A DNA stretch of 64,000 nt from GCA-2732755 sp965228265 (GTDB lineage Bacteria > Planctomycetota > Phycisphaerae > Phycisphaerales > UBA1924). Position numbers and translations under genes: made by a program. Under the pieces are notes generated by a model, which was given only the letters and a program-made list of their open reading frames with translations, was not told the origin of the DNA and ran no database searches. Below are positions 1 through 8,098 of the stretch, piece after piece. Numbering within the stretch: position 1 is the stretch's first letter; every line of letters starts with the position of its first letter. The stretch spans positions 2,852,001-2,916,000 of the forward strand of contig OZ245804.1 in the NCBI GenBank assembly GCA_965228265.1, written 5' to 3'.

Positions 1-1
1 C

Positions 2-1114
2 GCTCCGGCTACACAGGTGAAACGGTGCATTGTCGCCAAAGCCATCTTCAAGCGCGCTGTACGCTGGGGCTGGCTTGACGAGAGCCCATTCGAACACCTT
101 CGCGGGGGCTCCCAACGCAACCCCAAGCGGGCCTCATACGTCAGCACCAAGACGATCGAGAGCGTTCTGGACGCCTGCCCTGACGCACGCTGGAGGGCCA
201 TCGTCGGGCTTGCACGCTACGCGGGTCTCCGATGCCCGAGCGAGCTGACTGAACTCAAATGGGCGGACGTCGCATGGGACCAGCACCGGCTGACAGTGCG
301 GAGCCCAAAGACCGCTCAGATTGACGGGCACGCTGTCCGAGTGGTCCCGATCGCGCCGGCGCTGATGCCCATCCTTCAGGATCTCTATGACGAGGCGGAG
401 GAAGGCGAAGAGCGGGTCGTCGTGGGGCTCGACTCCGCGACCAACCTGCGAACCCACATGCTTCGCATCCTCGCCCGAGCTGGGGTGAAGCCATGGCCGC
501 GGCTCTTCCATGCGCTCCGGGCCTCGTGTGCGTGCGACTGGGTGGACCAATTGCCCGAGCACGTGGTTTCGAGCTGGCTCGGCCATTCACCGCGCGTCGC
601 TGCGGAGCATTACCTCCAGACCCGCGATGAGCACTTCCGTAGAGCCGCCGGGCTTCCCAGCTTGGAAAGTGGCGCACAATCCGGCGCGCATCGACCGCAA
701 TCTGCGGCAAACTGTGCTACATCGCCGCCCAATGCCCACGCGAATCAAGATTCAGAAATCGTTGCACAGCAAGCGGTTAGGCTTGGAGCGAGGAGCAAGG
801 AGGAAAGAGCGAGACAGGAAGAAAGTGGGCGGAGAGGGATTCGAACCCCCGAAGGCTTTCGCCGACAGATTTACAGTCTGTTCCAATTGTCCACTCTGGC
901 ATCCGCCCATCGTGGTCACCGGCCCGGGGGCCTGGGTGGAAATGTAGGTTCCAACCCACCCAGCGGCAAGCCTGCGGGGTTGGCGGCTGTGATCCGGCGT
1001 GGGGCTGTCTTCGGGCGGGTCTATTCGGGCTTCGTCCAGTCCCAGTCCTCGTCCTTGTGGAGCTTGGTGGCCCCCTGGCGGATGCAGCGGAGGCAGATGA
1101 TGGCCTCCGGGTAG
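2..1114 (+). CDS. Tyrosine recombinase (phage-type integrase), 5' end outside window
   Basis: Catalytic part of a tyrosine integrase that cuts and rejoins DNA at attachment sites. The frame is open to the window edge, so the N-terminal arm-binding and core-binding regions are missing. The catalytic Arg lies in ARYAGLRCPSEL, the HxxR box in FHALRASCACDW, and the LGH box plus nucleophilic Tyr in SSWLGHSPRVAAEHYLQ. Family-like sequence stops near AAGLPSLESGAQ (about position 680). After that the frame has no stop and reads antisense through the tRNA-Tyr gene to 1114, so the last roughly 100 residues (RRGIRTPEGFRRQ and onward) are probably a by-product of the insertion site. An integrase facing the 3' end of a tRNA is the usual arrangement at the edge of an integrated element, which would extend left of the window. 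Confidence 0.75.
   Translation, partial: APATQVKRCIVAKAIFKRAVRWGWLDESPFEHLRGGSQRNPKRASYVSTKTIESVLDACPDARWRAIVGLARYAGLRCPSELTELKWADVAWDQHRLTVRSPKTAQIDGHAVRVVPIAPALMPILQDLYDEAEEGEERVVVGLDSATNLRTHMLRILARAGVKPWPRLFHALRASCACDWVDQLPEHVVSSWLGHSPRVAAEHYLQTRDEHFRRAAGLPSLESGAQSGAHRPQSAANCATSPPNAHANQDSEIVAQQAVRLGARSKEERARQEESGRRGIRTPEGFRRQIYSLFQLSTLASAHRGHRPGGLGGNVGSNPPSGKPAGLAAVIRRGAVFGRVYSGFVQSQSSSLWSLVAPWRMQRRQMMASG
826..908 (-). tRNA. tRNA-Tyr (anticodon GTA)
   Basis: Read on the minus strand this folds as a tRNA. The acceptor strands GGGCGGA and TCCGCCC pair, followed by discriminator A. The anticodon stem-loop is ACAGA-CTGTAAA-TCTGT with anticodon GTA. There is a long variable arm, as expected for bacterial tRNA-Tyr, and a T-loop GGTTCGAATCC. 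CCA is not encoded. Its 3' end faces the integrase, so it is the likely attachment target of the element at the left edge. Confidence 0.95.
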
Positions 1115-1329
1115 GCCGGGCTCTGCCAGCAGCGGTCCTTGCGTTCTTCGAGGCACATGGTGCAGGTGTAGCCGGGCTCGAGGGCGGTCTGTTCCTCGAG
1201 GACGACGAACCGGTAGGCGAGCGTGAGGCAGTCGCCCGAGATCAGGCTGCCGCGATGACCCTCGACGAGCGGGAACTGGCCGTCCCACGGCTTGCGCGAG
1301 AAGTCGCAGATGAAATCGGTGATTTCCAT
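1021..1329 (-). CDS. Small conserved-type protein with paired CxxC motifs (possible zinc ribbon)
   Basis: I do not recognise a named family. The likely start is the ATG at 1329 (MEITDFICDF), giving 102 residues; an upstream in-frame ATG would only add proline-rich residues that look non-coding. Two cysteine pairs, YTCTMCLEE and IICLRCIRQ, about 25 residues apart, suggest one structural zinc site. The end is acidic and Trp-rich (DEDWDWTKPE). It lies between tRNA-Tyr and the heptamer array. The tail of the integrase frame overlaps its 3' end on the other strand, another sign that the tail is not real protein. Confidence 0.55.
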   Translation of the reverse strand: MEITDFICDFSRKPWDGQFPLVEGHRGSLISGDCLTLAYRFVVLEEQTALEPGYTCTMCLEERKDRCWQSPAYPEAIICLRCIRQGATKLHKDEDWDWTKPE

Positions 1330-1389
1330 GTTCTGTGGATCGGCGCCTTGGCGTTGCATGGGGGATGGTAGTGTCGGGAGATGGCGTTG

Positions 1390-1599
1390 GGCATAAGGCA
1401 CTAGGCATTAGGCATTGGGCATTAGGCATTGGGCATTGGGCATTGGGCATTGGGCATTGGGCATTGGGCATTGGGCATTGGGCATTGGGCATTGGGCATT
1501 GGGCATTGGGCATTGGGCATTGGGCATTGGGCATTGGGCATTGGGCATTGGGCATTGGGCATTGGGCATTGGGCACTCGGCACTCGGCACTTGGCACTC
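1390..1599. repeat. Tandem heptamer array, 30 units of GGCATTG or variants
   Basis: Thirty consecutive 7-bp units fill 210 bp exactly. In this register 22 units are GGCATTG. The left edge holds variants (GGCATAA, GGCACTA, GGCATTA) and the right edge holds GGCACTC, GGCACTC, GGCACTT, GGCACTC, so the centre is homogeneous and the edges are decayed. Seven is not a multiple of three, so each frame shows a seven-residue periodic peptide (MPNAQCP on the minus strand, ALGIGHW on the plus). These are not proteins. The array sits between the ends of two minus-strand genes. It resembles the short heptanucleotide repeats known from filamentous cyanobacteria. Confidence 0.95.
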
Positions 1600-1608
1600 G
1601 GGGCGGGG

Positions 1609-2949
1609 TTAGGGGAGGCTGAGGACGATGTCGGCGAAGCGGTGGCCCAGTTCGATCATGCCGGGTTCGTCGTAGTGGATGCCGTCGGGCAGGAAGGCCA
1701 GGTCGTCGGTGTCGAACCAGTAGACGCCCGGGGTGTTCATCGCGACGCTGACCTGTGCCTCGCGGACGGTCTCGGCGTGGGGCTGACCCGCGTCGCGGAT
1801 GCGGCCGAGGATGAAGGGCAGCTCGGGATCACCCACGTAGGTGCGCATGCTGGCGATGAAGCTCGACAGGTTGCCGGCGTAGGCGCGGGCCCGGTAGCGT
1901 TTGTCGGCGTCGCTCTCGCCCTGCATCCAGAGGAAAGCCTCGACGTCGTACTCGTACCCCATTTCGCCCAAGGCAGTGAAGGCTTCGCCCATGACGTCCT
2001 GGAGCTGGTTCCAGAGGACGCCGCCCTGTGGGTATTCGCCGGTGGGCGTGGTCCAGTACTCGTACATGGATGTGCCGCCGACGGCGAACTTGATGATGAC
2101 GACCTGCTCATTCGGGTTGGCCAGAGCCACTTCGCTGCCGAAAGCGAGTTCGGGTCCGAAGAAGAACTGGGGTCCGGCGTTTGAGCATGTCGCTCCGGAG
2201 GTGCCCGGTGCGAGCGACTGGAAGGCCGGGGCGAGGTCGTTGCCCCAGTACATCATGACGTCGGCGAACTCGGATCGCCACATCGGGTCCACGTTTCGGA
2301 CATCGTCGCAGCCGGCCATGTTCGACTGTCCCGCCAGGACGTAGACCTTGAGCCTGCTCAGGTCCGGTCCGGGCAGGTCCTTGCCGTCGATGCGGATCTG
2401 GCGGAGCGCGAAGACTTCTCCGGACTGCGAGGTGGTTTCGCCGACGATGCGCAGGTCGGTGATGCCGGCGAGGACGGCCTGGAACTCTTCGGATGTGGGC
2501 GCCCGGCCCTTGCCCACGAGGCGCCAGCCCGCGGCTTCGTCGAGTCCGATGGTGTAGTGCTCGAACACGCTCGGGCTGGACGGTCGGGGGAGATTGACAA
2601 CGAGTCGGAGGGTGCCTGCGGGCGTTTGCGCGGTGATCCAGACCTTGGGCAGGCTTGGCGCGTAGCGGACGGCGGAGTTGCTCATCTCGAAGGAGAGCGT
2701 GCCGCCGTAGGCGCGGGATTGATCGCCCAGGTACTTGGCGGGAGCGCGGAAGCACATGATGCCGCGGTATTCGTCTTTCTGGCTGATCTCGCCGGTGCGC
2801 CAGCGTGTGGGTGCGTTGTTGTTTCCAACGGTGACCCAGCCGTCGTCACCAAGGGCGAAGTCGCTGGACACGATCTGGGCATTGGCCTCGGCCGCGACGA
2901 GCAGACCGATCGCCAGCCCGAGCAAGGCAAAGCCGCGCGGGGTCGTCAT
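1609..2949 (-). CDS. Secreted sialate O-acetylesterase-like SGNH hydrolase with N-terminal laminin-B-like domain
   Basis: A 446-residue exported protein with a signal peptide ending near AEANAQ. Residues about 27-195 (DDGWVTVGNN..., RIDG) resemble a laminin B / beta-sandwich domain. The C-terminal half is the SASA (DUF303) carbohydrate esterase fold: nucleophile Ser in LAGQSNMAGCDDVRN, FAVGGTS, WMQGESDADK, and the Asp/His pair in LPDGIHYDEPGM. Such enzymes remove O-acetyl groups from sugars in the periplasm or outside the cell. The gene is a paralogue of the next gene upstream (3160-4632) but ends without a dockerin tail. No strong ribosome binding site is visible before the ATG at 2949. Confidence 0.85.
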   Translation of the reverse strand: MTTPRGFALLGLAIGLLVAAEANAQIVSSDFALGDDGWVTVGNNNAPTRWRTGEISQKDEYRGIMCFRAPAKYLGDQSRAYGGTLSFEMSNSAVRYAPSLPKVWITAQTPAGTLRLVVNLPRPSSPSVFEHYTIGLDEAAGWRLVGKGRAPTSEEFQAVLAGITDLRIVGETTSQSGEVFALRQIRIDGKDLPGPDLSRLKVYVLAGQSNMAGCDDVRNVDPMWRSEFADVMMYWGNDLAPAFQSLAPGTSGATCSNAGPQFFFGPELAFGSEVALANPNEQVVIIKFAVGGTSMYEYWTTPTGEYPQGGVLWNQLQDVMGEAFTALGEMGYEYDVEAFLWMQGESDADKRYRARAYAGNLSSFIASMRTYVGDPELPFILGRIRDAGQPHAETVREAQVSVAMNTPGVYWFDTDDLAFLPDGIHYDEPGMIELGHRFADIVLSLP

Positions 2950-3003
2950 CTCTGGCAGTCCATTGCACGTTCGATGTCGTCAAGACACGGACGTTGTTCC
3001 ATC

Positions 3004-3036
3004 CCTGCCCCGGGCAGAAACTTCCCGGGGCGCAGG
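3004..3036 (-). other. Hairpin between the two esterase genes
   Basis: CCTGC-CCCGGG and CCCGGGG-CGCAGG form a GC-rich stem with one bulge around a 9-base loop. It lies downstream of the 3160-4632 gene and upstream of the 1609-2949 gene. No U-tract follows, so it could be an attenuator or a transcript-stabilising structure rather than an intrinsic terminator. Confidence 0.4.
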
Positions 3037-3159
3037 ACTCACTCTCCGCACATGACCATATCGCGGGCTTGTGAACTCGCAAGACGAAAAATCAGATTCA
3101 GCATTGAAATGGCATGAGATATCGGTCGCTCTGCCGTTACCGGTCGGCGGCGGGTCCGA

Positions 3160-4632
3160 TCACTCCTGGGTGCGGACGGCGTCGACCACGATGTCCATGT
3201 CCGCCTGGTCGGCGACGCCGTCGCAGTTCAGGTCGGTCGGGTTCTGGGTCCACTCGTAGAGGTCGTCGACGTCGGCTTTCCCGTCGCGGTTGACGTCGCC
3301 CAAGGGGTCGACGAAGCCGTAGAGCTTGTCGAAGAAACGCTCGCCCAGAACGAGCATGCTGGGTTCGTCGTAATGGATGCCGTCGGGCAGGAAGGGGAGG
3401 TCGTCGGTATCGAACCAGCAGGTGTTCGGGTCGGCGTCGGCGACGGCGACCTGTGCTTCGCGGACGGTCTTCGCGTAGGGCTGGCCCGCGTCGCGGATGC
3501 GTCCGAGGATGAAGGGCAGGTCGGGCCGTCCGGTGTGGCTCCGCATGCTGGCGATGAAGTCGGTGAGCTTGGAGTCGTAGGCGTTGGCGCGGAAGCGTCT
3601 GTCGCCGTCGCTCTCGCCCTGCATCCAGACGAACCCGTCGATCTGGTGCTCGTAGCCCATCGCGTCGAGGGCGGCGCGTGCGTCGTCGATGTGCTGCTTG
3701 AGTTCAACCCAGAGGGGGCCGCCGTCCGGGAATTCCCCGTTGGGGCCCGTCGGGGTCGTCCATTGAGCGAAGAGGTCGGTGCCACCGACGGCGAACTTGA
3801 TCAGCAGGCACTGCTCGTCGGGGTAGCGCTCGGCCAGCTCGCGGCCGAAGGTCAGCTCTGGGCCGAAGAAGAACTCGGGCGCCACATCCGAGCAGGACGC
3901 CCCGGACGTTCCGGGCGCCAGCGGGATGAAGCCGGGCATCACGTCGTTGCCCCAGTAGACCATGACCTCGTGCACGGTGTCCTGCCAGCTCGGATCGACG
4001 TTGCGGACATCGTCGCAGCCGCACATGTTCGACTGGCCTGCCAGGATGTAGACACGCACGTTGGCGGGGGTGAAACGGACCGAGTCGAGGGCGATGACGT
4101 CGTCGGGCTGGGCTCCTGCGTCGGCGATGATGCGCAGGTCCGTCAGGTCGCCCATGAGTTCGCGGAACTCGAGAGCCGTCGGGGCCCGGGCCTCGCCCAC
4201 GACTTCCCAAGGCTGGTTCTCGGAGAGCTTGACGGTGTAGGCGTTGAACATGAACGCGCGATACATCGGCCGGAGGTCGATCGAGAGCGTCAGGCTCCCG
4301 CCGGATGTGTTGCCCGTCAGTTCGACGCGCGGCACGCTTGGTGCGAAGAACTCGAGTGATGAGAACAACTCGAAGGAAAGCTCGCCGCGGTAGCCGGCCG
4401 AGACGTTCCCGAGATAGCTGGCGGGTGCGATGAAGGCCATCTCTTCGGCGCCGGCGTCGATTTGCGCGACGTAGTCACCCATGAACTGGATGGGCGTGCC
4501 GCCGTTGCCCGCGGCTGTCCAGCCGTCGACGCCGGATGCGAAATCACTCTGAGCGAGCTGGCCTGTTGCCGAAGACGCGTAGAGGAGTGTGAGTGCGGCG
4601 ATAGAACTGGTCAGTTGATGATGAGATGGCAT
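3160..4632 (-). CDS. Secreted sialate O-acetylesterase-like SGNH hydrolase with C-terminal dockerin-like repeats
   Basis: A 490-residue exported esterase. The ATG at 4632 (MPSHHQLTSS) is chosen because it begins a clean signal peptide ending near SATGQLAQS. The order is a laminin-B-like domain (DFASGVDGWTAAGN to about residue 205), then the SASA domain with nucleophile LAGQSNMCGCDDVRN, FAVGGTD, WMQGESDGDR and LPDGIHYDEPSM. At the end are two EF-hand-like loops, GDVNRDGKADVDDLY and DLNCDGVADQADMDIV, a type I dockerin-like pair that probably binds calcium and may anchor the enzyme to a surface partner. It is the closest paralogue of 1609-2949 and lies directly upstream, so the pair arose by tandem duplication with gain or loss of the tail. 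Confidence 0.85.
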   Translation of the reverse strand: MPSHHQLTSSIAALTLLYASSATGQLAQSDFASGVDGWTAAGNGGTPIQFMGDYVAQIDAGAEEMAFIAPASYLGNVSAGYRGELSFELFSSLEFFAPSVPRVELTGNTSGGSLTLSIDLRPMYRAFMFNAYTVKLSENQPWEVVGEARAPTALEFRELMGDLTDLRIIADAGAQPDDVIALDSVRFTPANVRVYILAGQSNMCGCDDVRNVDPSWQDTVHEVMVYWGNDVMPGFIPLAPGTSGASCSDVAPEFFFGPELTFGRELAERYPDEQCLLIKFAVGGTDLFAQWTTPTGPNGEFPDGGPLWVELKQHIDDARAALDAMGYEHQIDGFVWMQGESDGDRRFRANAYDSKLTDFIASMRSHTGRPDLPFILGRIRDAGQPYAKTVREAQVAVADADPNTCWFDTDDLPFLPDGIHYDEPSMLVLGERFFDKLYGFVDPLGDVNRDGKADVDDLYEWTQNPTDLNCDGVADQADMDIVVDAVRTQE

Positions 4633-4863
4633 GAAAGAGCATTCCCTCGCTTGTATACGTCCCGGTCCCCGGAACGCGTCAACCCACACCACGATGCGTC
4701 AGTCGGTGACGACAACGACATCCCGGCGGCCTCCCCTCAAGCAGAATATTGTATCGGGTGAGAGGATGGGCAAGCGAAACCCGCGATTCCAAAGGGGTTT
4801 AGGGCTGTCGGGTCTGACCGGATCAGACCTGATATCCCCACCCCTCATCACCGTAAACGGGGA

Positions 4864-7239
4864 TTATAGATAACGCCCCGTCAGCTTATGAGCCTTCAGA
4901 ACCTCCGCTCGGCTCAAAAGAGGCATACGGACGACGTCCTTGAGGTGAGGCTCGACCATCGCCCGGAACTGGACCTGCTGCTCCGCAATGGGCAGCATCG
5001 CGTCGATCACGGAGAGCCCTCGCTCGTCGACGAGCCGCTCGTACTCCTCGTAAATCCGGCCCTGGAAAAGACGGAAGCTCTGGTACGGGTCTTCGCTGAG
5101 ACCGAGGTCCATGCCTGCCTCGTAGTACTTGAGTTCGGGGCGTCCGTGGAGGATGCGTCCGAGCGCGACTTCGAGCGGGAGTCGGAAGTAGACGGCCAGG
5201 TCGGGCTTTGGCGCAAAGCGGTACATGCGCCGGACGAAATCGCGGTCCATGCCGCGGGCCGCGTCGCGCGCGAAGGCGGTGTAGATGTAGCGGTCGGCGA
5301 ACACGACGCCGCCGGCGCGGAGAGACGGCAACATCTCGCCCTCGAACCGGTCGGCGAAGTCGGCGGCGTGGATGAGCGAGAAGGTGAGCGGGCTGAGCTG
5401 CCTGGTGGCCTTGCCGCGTTTGGTGGTCTCACGGACGAGGTCCGACGAGTTCCACTCGCTGAAGTACGAGCAGTAACCGAGTGAGGCGACCCACTTCTTG
5501 AGCAGGTCGAGCTGGGTGCTCTTGCCCGAACCGTCGAGCCCTTCCACGACAATGAGCTTGCCGGGCAGGGGCTCTTCCATGTACGGCTTGTACGGCGCCC
5601 GACGCGTCTGAGGCTTGCCGCTCTCGGCGCTGCTCGAGTCCGACCAGCGGATGATCGTCTCGAGCCCGAAGACGTTGGCGATGAGGTCGGCCTTGCGCTG
5701 GGCGCCCTCGATGCACGCGACGGGGTTGTTCTTGCTGTGCGCCAGGATGCGCAGCGTCTTGTCCTCGAGCTCGATCTGGACCGACTCGACATCGCGGGTG
5801 TGGGTGCGGTCGAGCCCGTCGGCGACGCGGAGGACGGCCGCCAGGTGACGAGCCGCGTCCTGGTTCTCGCTCGAGAGACGCTGGAACTCGTCGTGGTCCT
5901 TGCTGGGCAGGCTCTTGCGGTGATAGCGGGCGACGACGGCGATCAGCTCGATCTCTTCCTGTGTGAAGCCAGCCAGCCCGCTATGGATGATCAGGTGGTA
6001 GCTGTGGCGGTGGTGACGGGTGTAGTTCATCACCATGCCCACATCGCGGAGGATCGCGGCGGCTTCGAGGATCTCGCGGTTGCGCTTGTGGTTGGGGATC
6101 AGCTCGAGATCGGCGAGTTGGTCGTAGATGCTGGTGGCAAGCTTGGAGACGTGGATCGCGCCCGGGATGTTCACGCCGCAACGGTCGGCGAATTCGATCG
6201 CCGTGGCCAGTGTGGGCAAGGCGCCGGCCGCGACGGCCGAGGGCGCGCCGGCGAGCTCGTCGATCATCTCGAGGATGATGCCGTCGCGGACACCGCGGTC
6301 GTGCACCCGGATGCGGTCGACCTTGAGAGACTCCATCAAGCCCTCTGCGATGGCGAGCCCGGCGACGATGATGTCGTAGCGGTCGGAGCTGAGCCCCTGG
6401 ATCGCGCCGCGATCGCTTACTGACAGATTCGAGAGCTGGTCGATGAAGTCCTTGACCTCGGCGAGCGTCACCTCGTGCCCGCGCGTGGAGTTCGGGACAA
6501 GGCCGAAGGTCTCCGTGCCCGGCTGGGAGCGGAGGCTCATGGCCGCGAGCGTGGTGATGGTGCCCCCGGTGCCGACGAGCATCTCGGGCATCTTGGCGAA
6601 CTTCTTGGCCTCCTGGCGGATCGCGTCCTTGACGAACGAGCGGAGTTCCTTGAGCGCCTTGCCCTCGCCCGGGCCGCAGGAGCCGAACTGCTCGGTCAGC
6701 CGGACGGCGCCCAGTCGCAGCGGGTGGACGGAGGCGATGCTGCCGTCGTCGAGGCTGACGAGTTCGGTGCTGCCCCCGCCGATATCTGCGACGGCCATCG
6801 CGCGGCCGGAAAGGTCGATCTCACCCGCGACGGACCGGCAGGCCAGCTCGGCCTCGCGCTCGGCGGAGATGACCTCCACCTTGTGCCCGGTGCGGGAGAA
6901 GATCATCTCCAGGAACTCGTCTTTGTTCTCCGCCTCGCGCACGGCAGCCGTGGCCACGATCCGCAGCCGACGCACACCGAAGCCCTTGGCGATCTCGCAC
7001 ATGTGCGCCACCGCGTCGACGGCCGAGGCCATCGCGTCGGGATCGAGTTTGTTCGCCTCAGCGGCCTTGCGCCCGAGCCTGGGCATCGCCTTCTCGTCAT
7101 CGATCACGCGGTAGCCGCCCGAACGCGGCGCGTCGGCGATCACGAGGCGGACGGTGTTCGTCCCGACGTCGATCGCGGCCAGTCGCGAAGCGCGCTGGCC
7201 CGAGCTTGCACGAGGGAACTCGTAGGAGAGCATGGTCAT
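4864..7239 (-). CDS. Fusion of Ppx/GppA exopolyphosphatase, HD-like domain and thymidylate-kinase-like domain
   Basis: A 791-residue three-part protein. Residues about 20-315 are a Ppx/GppA phosphatase (AAIDVGTNTVRLVIAD, ADIGGGSTEL, LVGTGGTITTLA), a family that cleaves polyphosphate ends or pppGpp. Residues about 345-520 match the helical HD-like domain of Ppx proteins (NYTRHHRHSYHLI, VARYHRKSLP, ADGLDRTH), but the usual LLHD metal motif reads ILRDVG, so the His is missing. Residues about 560-770 are a P-loop kinase like dTMP kinase, with intact Walker A (EGLDGSGKST, Lys573) and FADRYIYTAFARD, but no TREPGGT substrate motif. A strong site (AAAGGAGGAGGG) inside the end of the upstream gene precedes the start. 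It is probably cotranscribed with the second kinase-like gene. The fusion suggests a link between polyphosphate or (p)ppGpp and nucleotide phosphorylation; its substrate is unknown. Confidence 0.85.
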   Translation of the reverse strand: MTMLSYEFPRASSGQRASRLAAIDVGTNTVRLVIADAPRSGGYRVIDDEKAMPRLGRKAAEANKLDPDAMASAVDAVAHMCEIAKGFGVRRLRIVATAAVREAENKDEFLEMIFSRTGHKVEVISAEREAELACRSVAGEIDLSGRAMAVADIGGGSTELVSLDDGSIASVHPLRLGAVRLTEQFGSCGPGEGKALKELRSFVKDAIRQEAKKFAKMPEMLVGTGGTITTLAAMSLRSQPGTETFGLVPNSTRGHEVTLAEVKDFIDQLSNLSVSDRGAIQGLSSDRYDIIVAGLAIAEGLMESLKVDRIRVHDRGVRDGIILEMIDELAGAPSAVAAGALPTLATAIEFADRCGVNIPGAIHVSKLATSIYDQLADLELIPNHKRNREILEAAAILRDVGMVMNYTRHHRHSYHLIIHSGLAGFTQEEIELIAVVARYHRKSLPSKDHDEFQRLSSENQDAARHLAAVLRVADGLDRTHTRDVESVQIELEDKTLRILAHSKNNPVACIEGAQRKADLIANVFGLETIIRWSDSSSAESGKPQTRRAPYKPYMEEPLPGKLIVVEGLDGSGKSTQLDLLKKWVASLGYCSYFSEWNSSDLVRETTKRGKATRQLSPLTFSLIHAADFADRFEGEMLPSLRAGGVVFADRYIYTAFARDAARGMDRDFVRRMYRFAPKPDLAVYFRLPLEVALGRILHGRPELKYYEAGMDLGLSEDPYQSFRLFQGRIYEEYERLVDERGLSVIDAMLPIAEQQVQFRAMVEPHLKDVVRMPLLSRAEVLKAHKLTGRYL

Positions 7240-7242
7240 GGC

Positions 7243-8031
7243 TTAGCCCTCCTCCTTTCGTATGGCCGAGCTCGGCCTGACGCCCGTCTGGTGCAGCACG
7301 CGCTTGACCTCGGTCTGCAGGTCGCTGAACACATGGTTCATATCGCGGTTGGCGTCGATGCGTACAAGGTCGAAGCGTTCGACGAGGGAGTCGAAGACGC
7401 GGAGCACGCGCTCCTGATACTTCATGAAGGAGCTGTAGATGTCCCGCTCCTCGATGAAGTCCATGCCCGATTCCCAGTAGTCGAACCCGCCGCCGGCGAT
7501 CACGCGGGGGACGAGGTTCTCGACCTCAACGTCGAGGTAGATGACAGCGTCGGGGATGGGCGCGAAGCGGTAGATGTCCTCGACCCACTCGGGGTCCGAG
7601 CCTCGGACGATCGAGCGTGCGAGCGAGGCGAAGATGTAGCGGTCGGTGAGCACGACGAACCCGGCCCGGAGTGCGGGGATGATCTCGTTCTCGACGCGAT
7701 CGGCAAAGTCGGTCGCGTAGAAGAGGTCCATGGTGAGCGGGCCGAGGGTGTGGCCCTCTTTGGCCCTGCGGAGCCCGTCGCCGGCCAGGCCCGATCGGGT
7801 GAGCGCCGAGCGGACGACGCCGTAGCCGTCGTTCTCGAGCCATTCGTGGAGGAGGGCGATGTGCGTGGAGCGTCCGACGCGGTCGGTGCCCTCGACGCAG
7901 ATCAGGGCGCCCGGGTACTCGCTGGTGTCGACGGGGCCGGCGCCTGTGAAGGCGTACTGCTGTCCGTAGGAGAGGCCGCGGTAACCGGTCTCCTCGAGCT
8001 GGCCGTTGGAAGGTGTGGGTGTGGGCTGCAT
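7243..8031 (-). CDS. Thymidylate-kinase-like protein with altered Walker A (Lys to Arg)
   Basis: A 262-residue protein related to the C-terminal domain of its downstream neighbour. Shared blocks are DRVENEIIPALRAGFVVLTDRYIFASLARS and YRFAPIPDAVIYLDV, here cut to their cores (ADRVENEIIPALRAG; LTDRYIFASLARS; RFAPIPDAVIYL). The P-loop reads EGTDRVGRSTH, with Arg54 where the catalytic Lys should be, and there is no dTMP-binding TREPGGT motif. An N-terminal extension of about 40 residues is polar and Gly/Tyr-rich. Only 3 bp separate it from the fusion gene. The K-to-R change predicts weak or no kinase activity, so it may act as a regulatory partner of the fused kinase. It could also be a true kinase for an unusual substrate. 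Confidence 0.8.
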   Translation of the reverse strand: MQPTPTPSNGQLEETGYRGLSYGQQYAFTGAGPVDTSEYPGALICVEGTDRVGRSTHIALLHEWLENDGYGVVRSALTRSGLAGDGLRRAKEGHTLGPLTMDLFYATDFADRVENEIIPALRAGFVVLTDRYIFASLARSIVRGSDPEWVEDIYRFAPIPDAVIYLDVEVENLVPRVIAGGGFDYWESGMDFIEERDIYSSFMKYQERVLRVFDSLVERFDLVRIDANRDMNHVFSDLQTEVKRVLHQTGVRPSSAIRKEEG

Positions 8032-8098
8032 GGTGTCTCCGAGTGGACTCGGAGGATCATAGACGCTCGTGCCCGGAGCCCTCGCATTCGCGGGCGCT

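Noticed and set aside
510..947. Second plus-strand frame over the tRNA-Tyr gene
   Set aside because: It is a translation of the tRNA and its flank (GFEPPKAFADRF) and not a protein.
1390..1599. Possible CRISPR array
   Set aside because: Units are 7 bp with no spacers; it is a simple tandem repeat.
752..1622. Long frames across the heptamer array with MPNAQCP or ALGIGHW repeats
   Set aside because: A 7-bp repeat yields a periodic peptide in every frame; there is no ribosome site and the edges run into other genes.
4693..4863. Possible terminator in the gap left of the esterase start
   Set aside because: ATCCCC and GGGGAT can pair but the loop is long and no U-tract follows on the needed strand.
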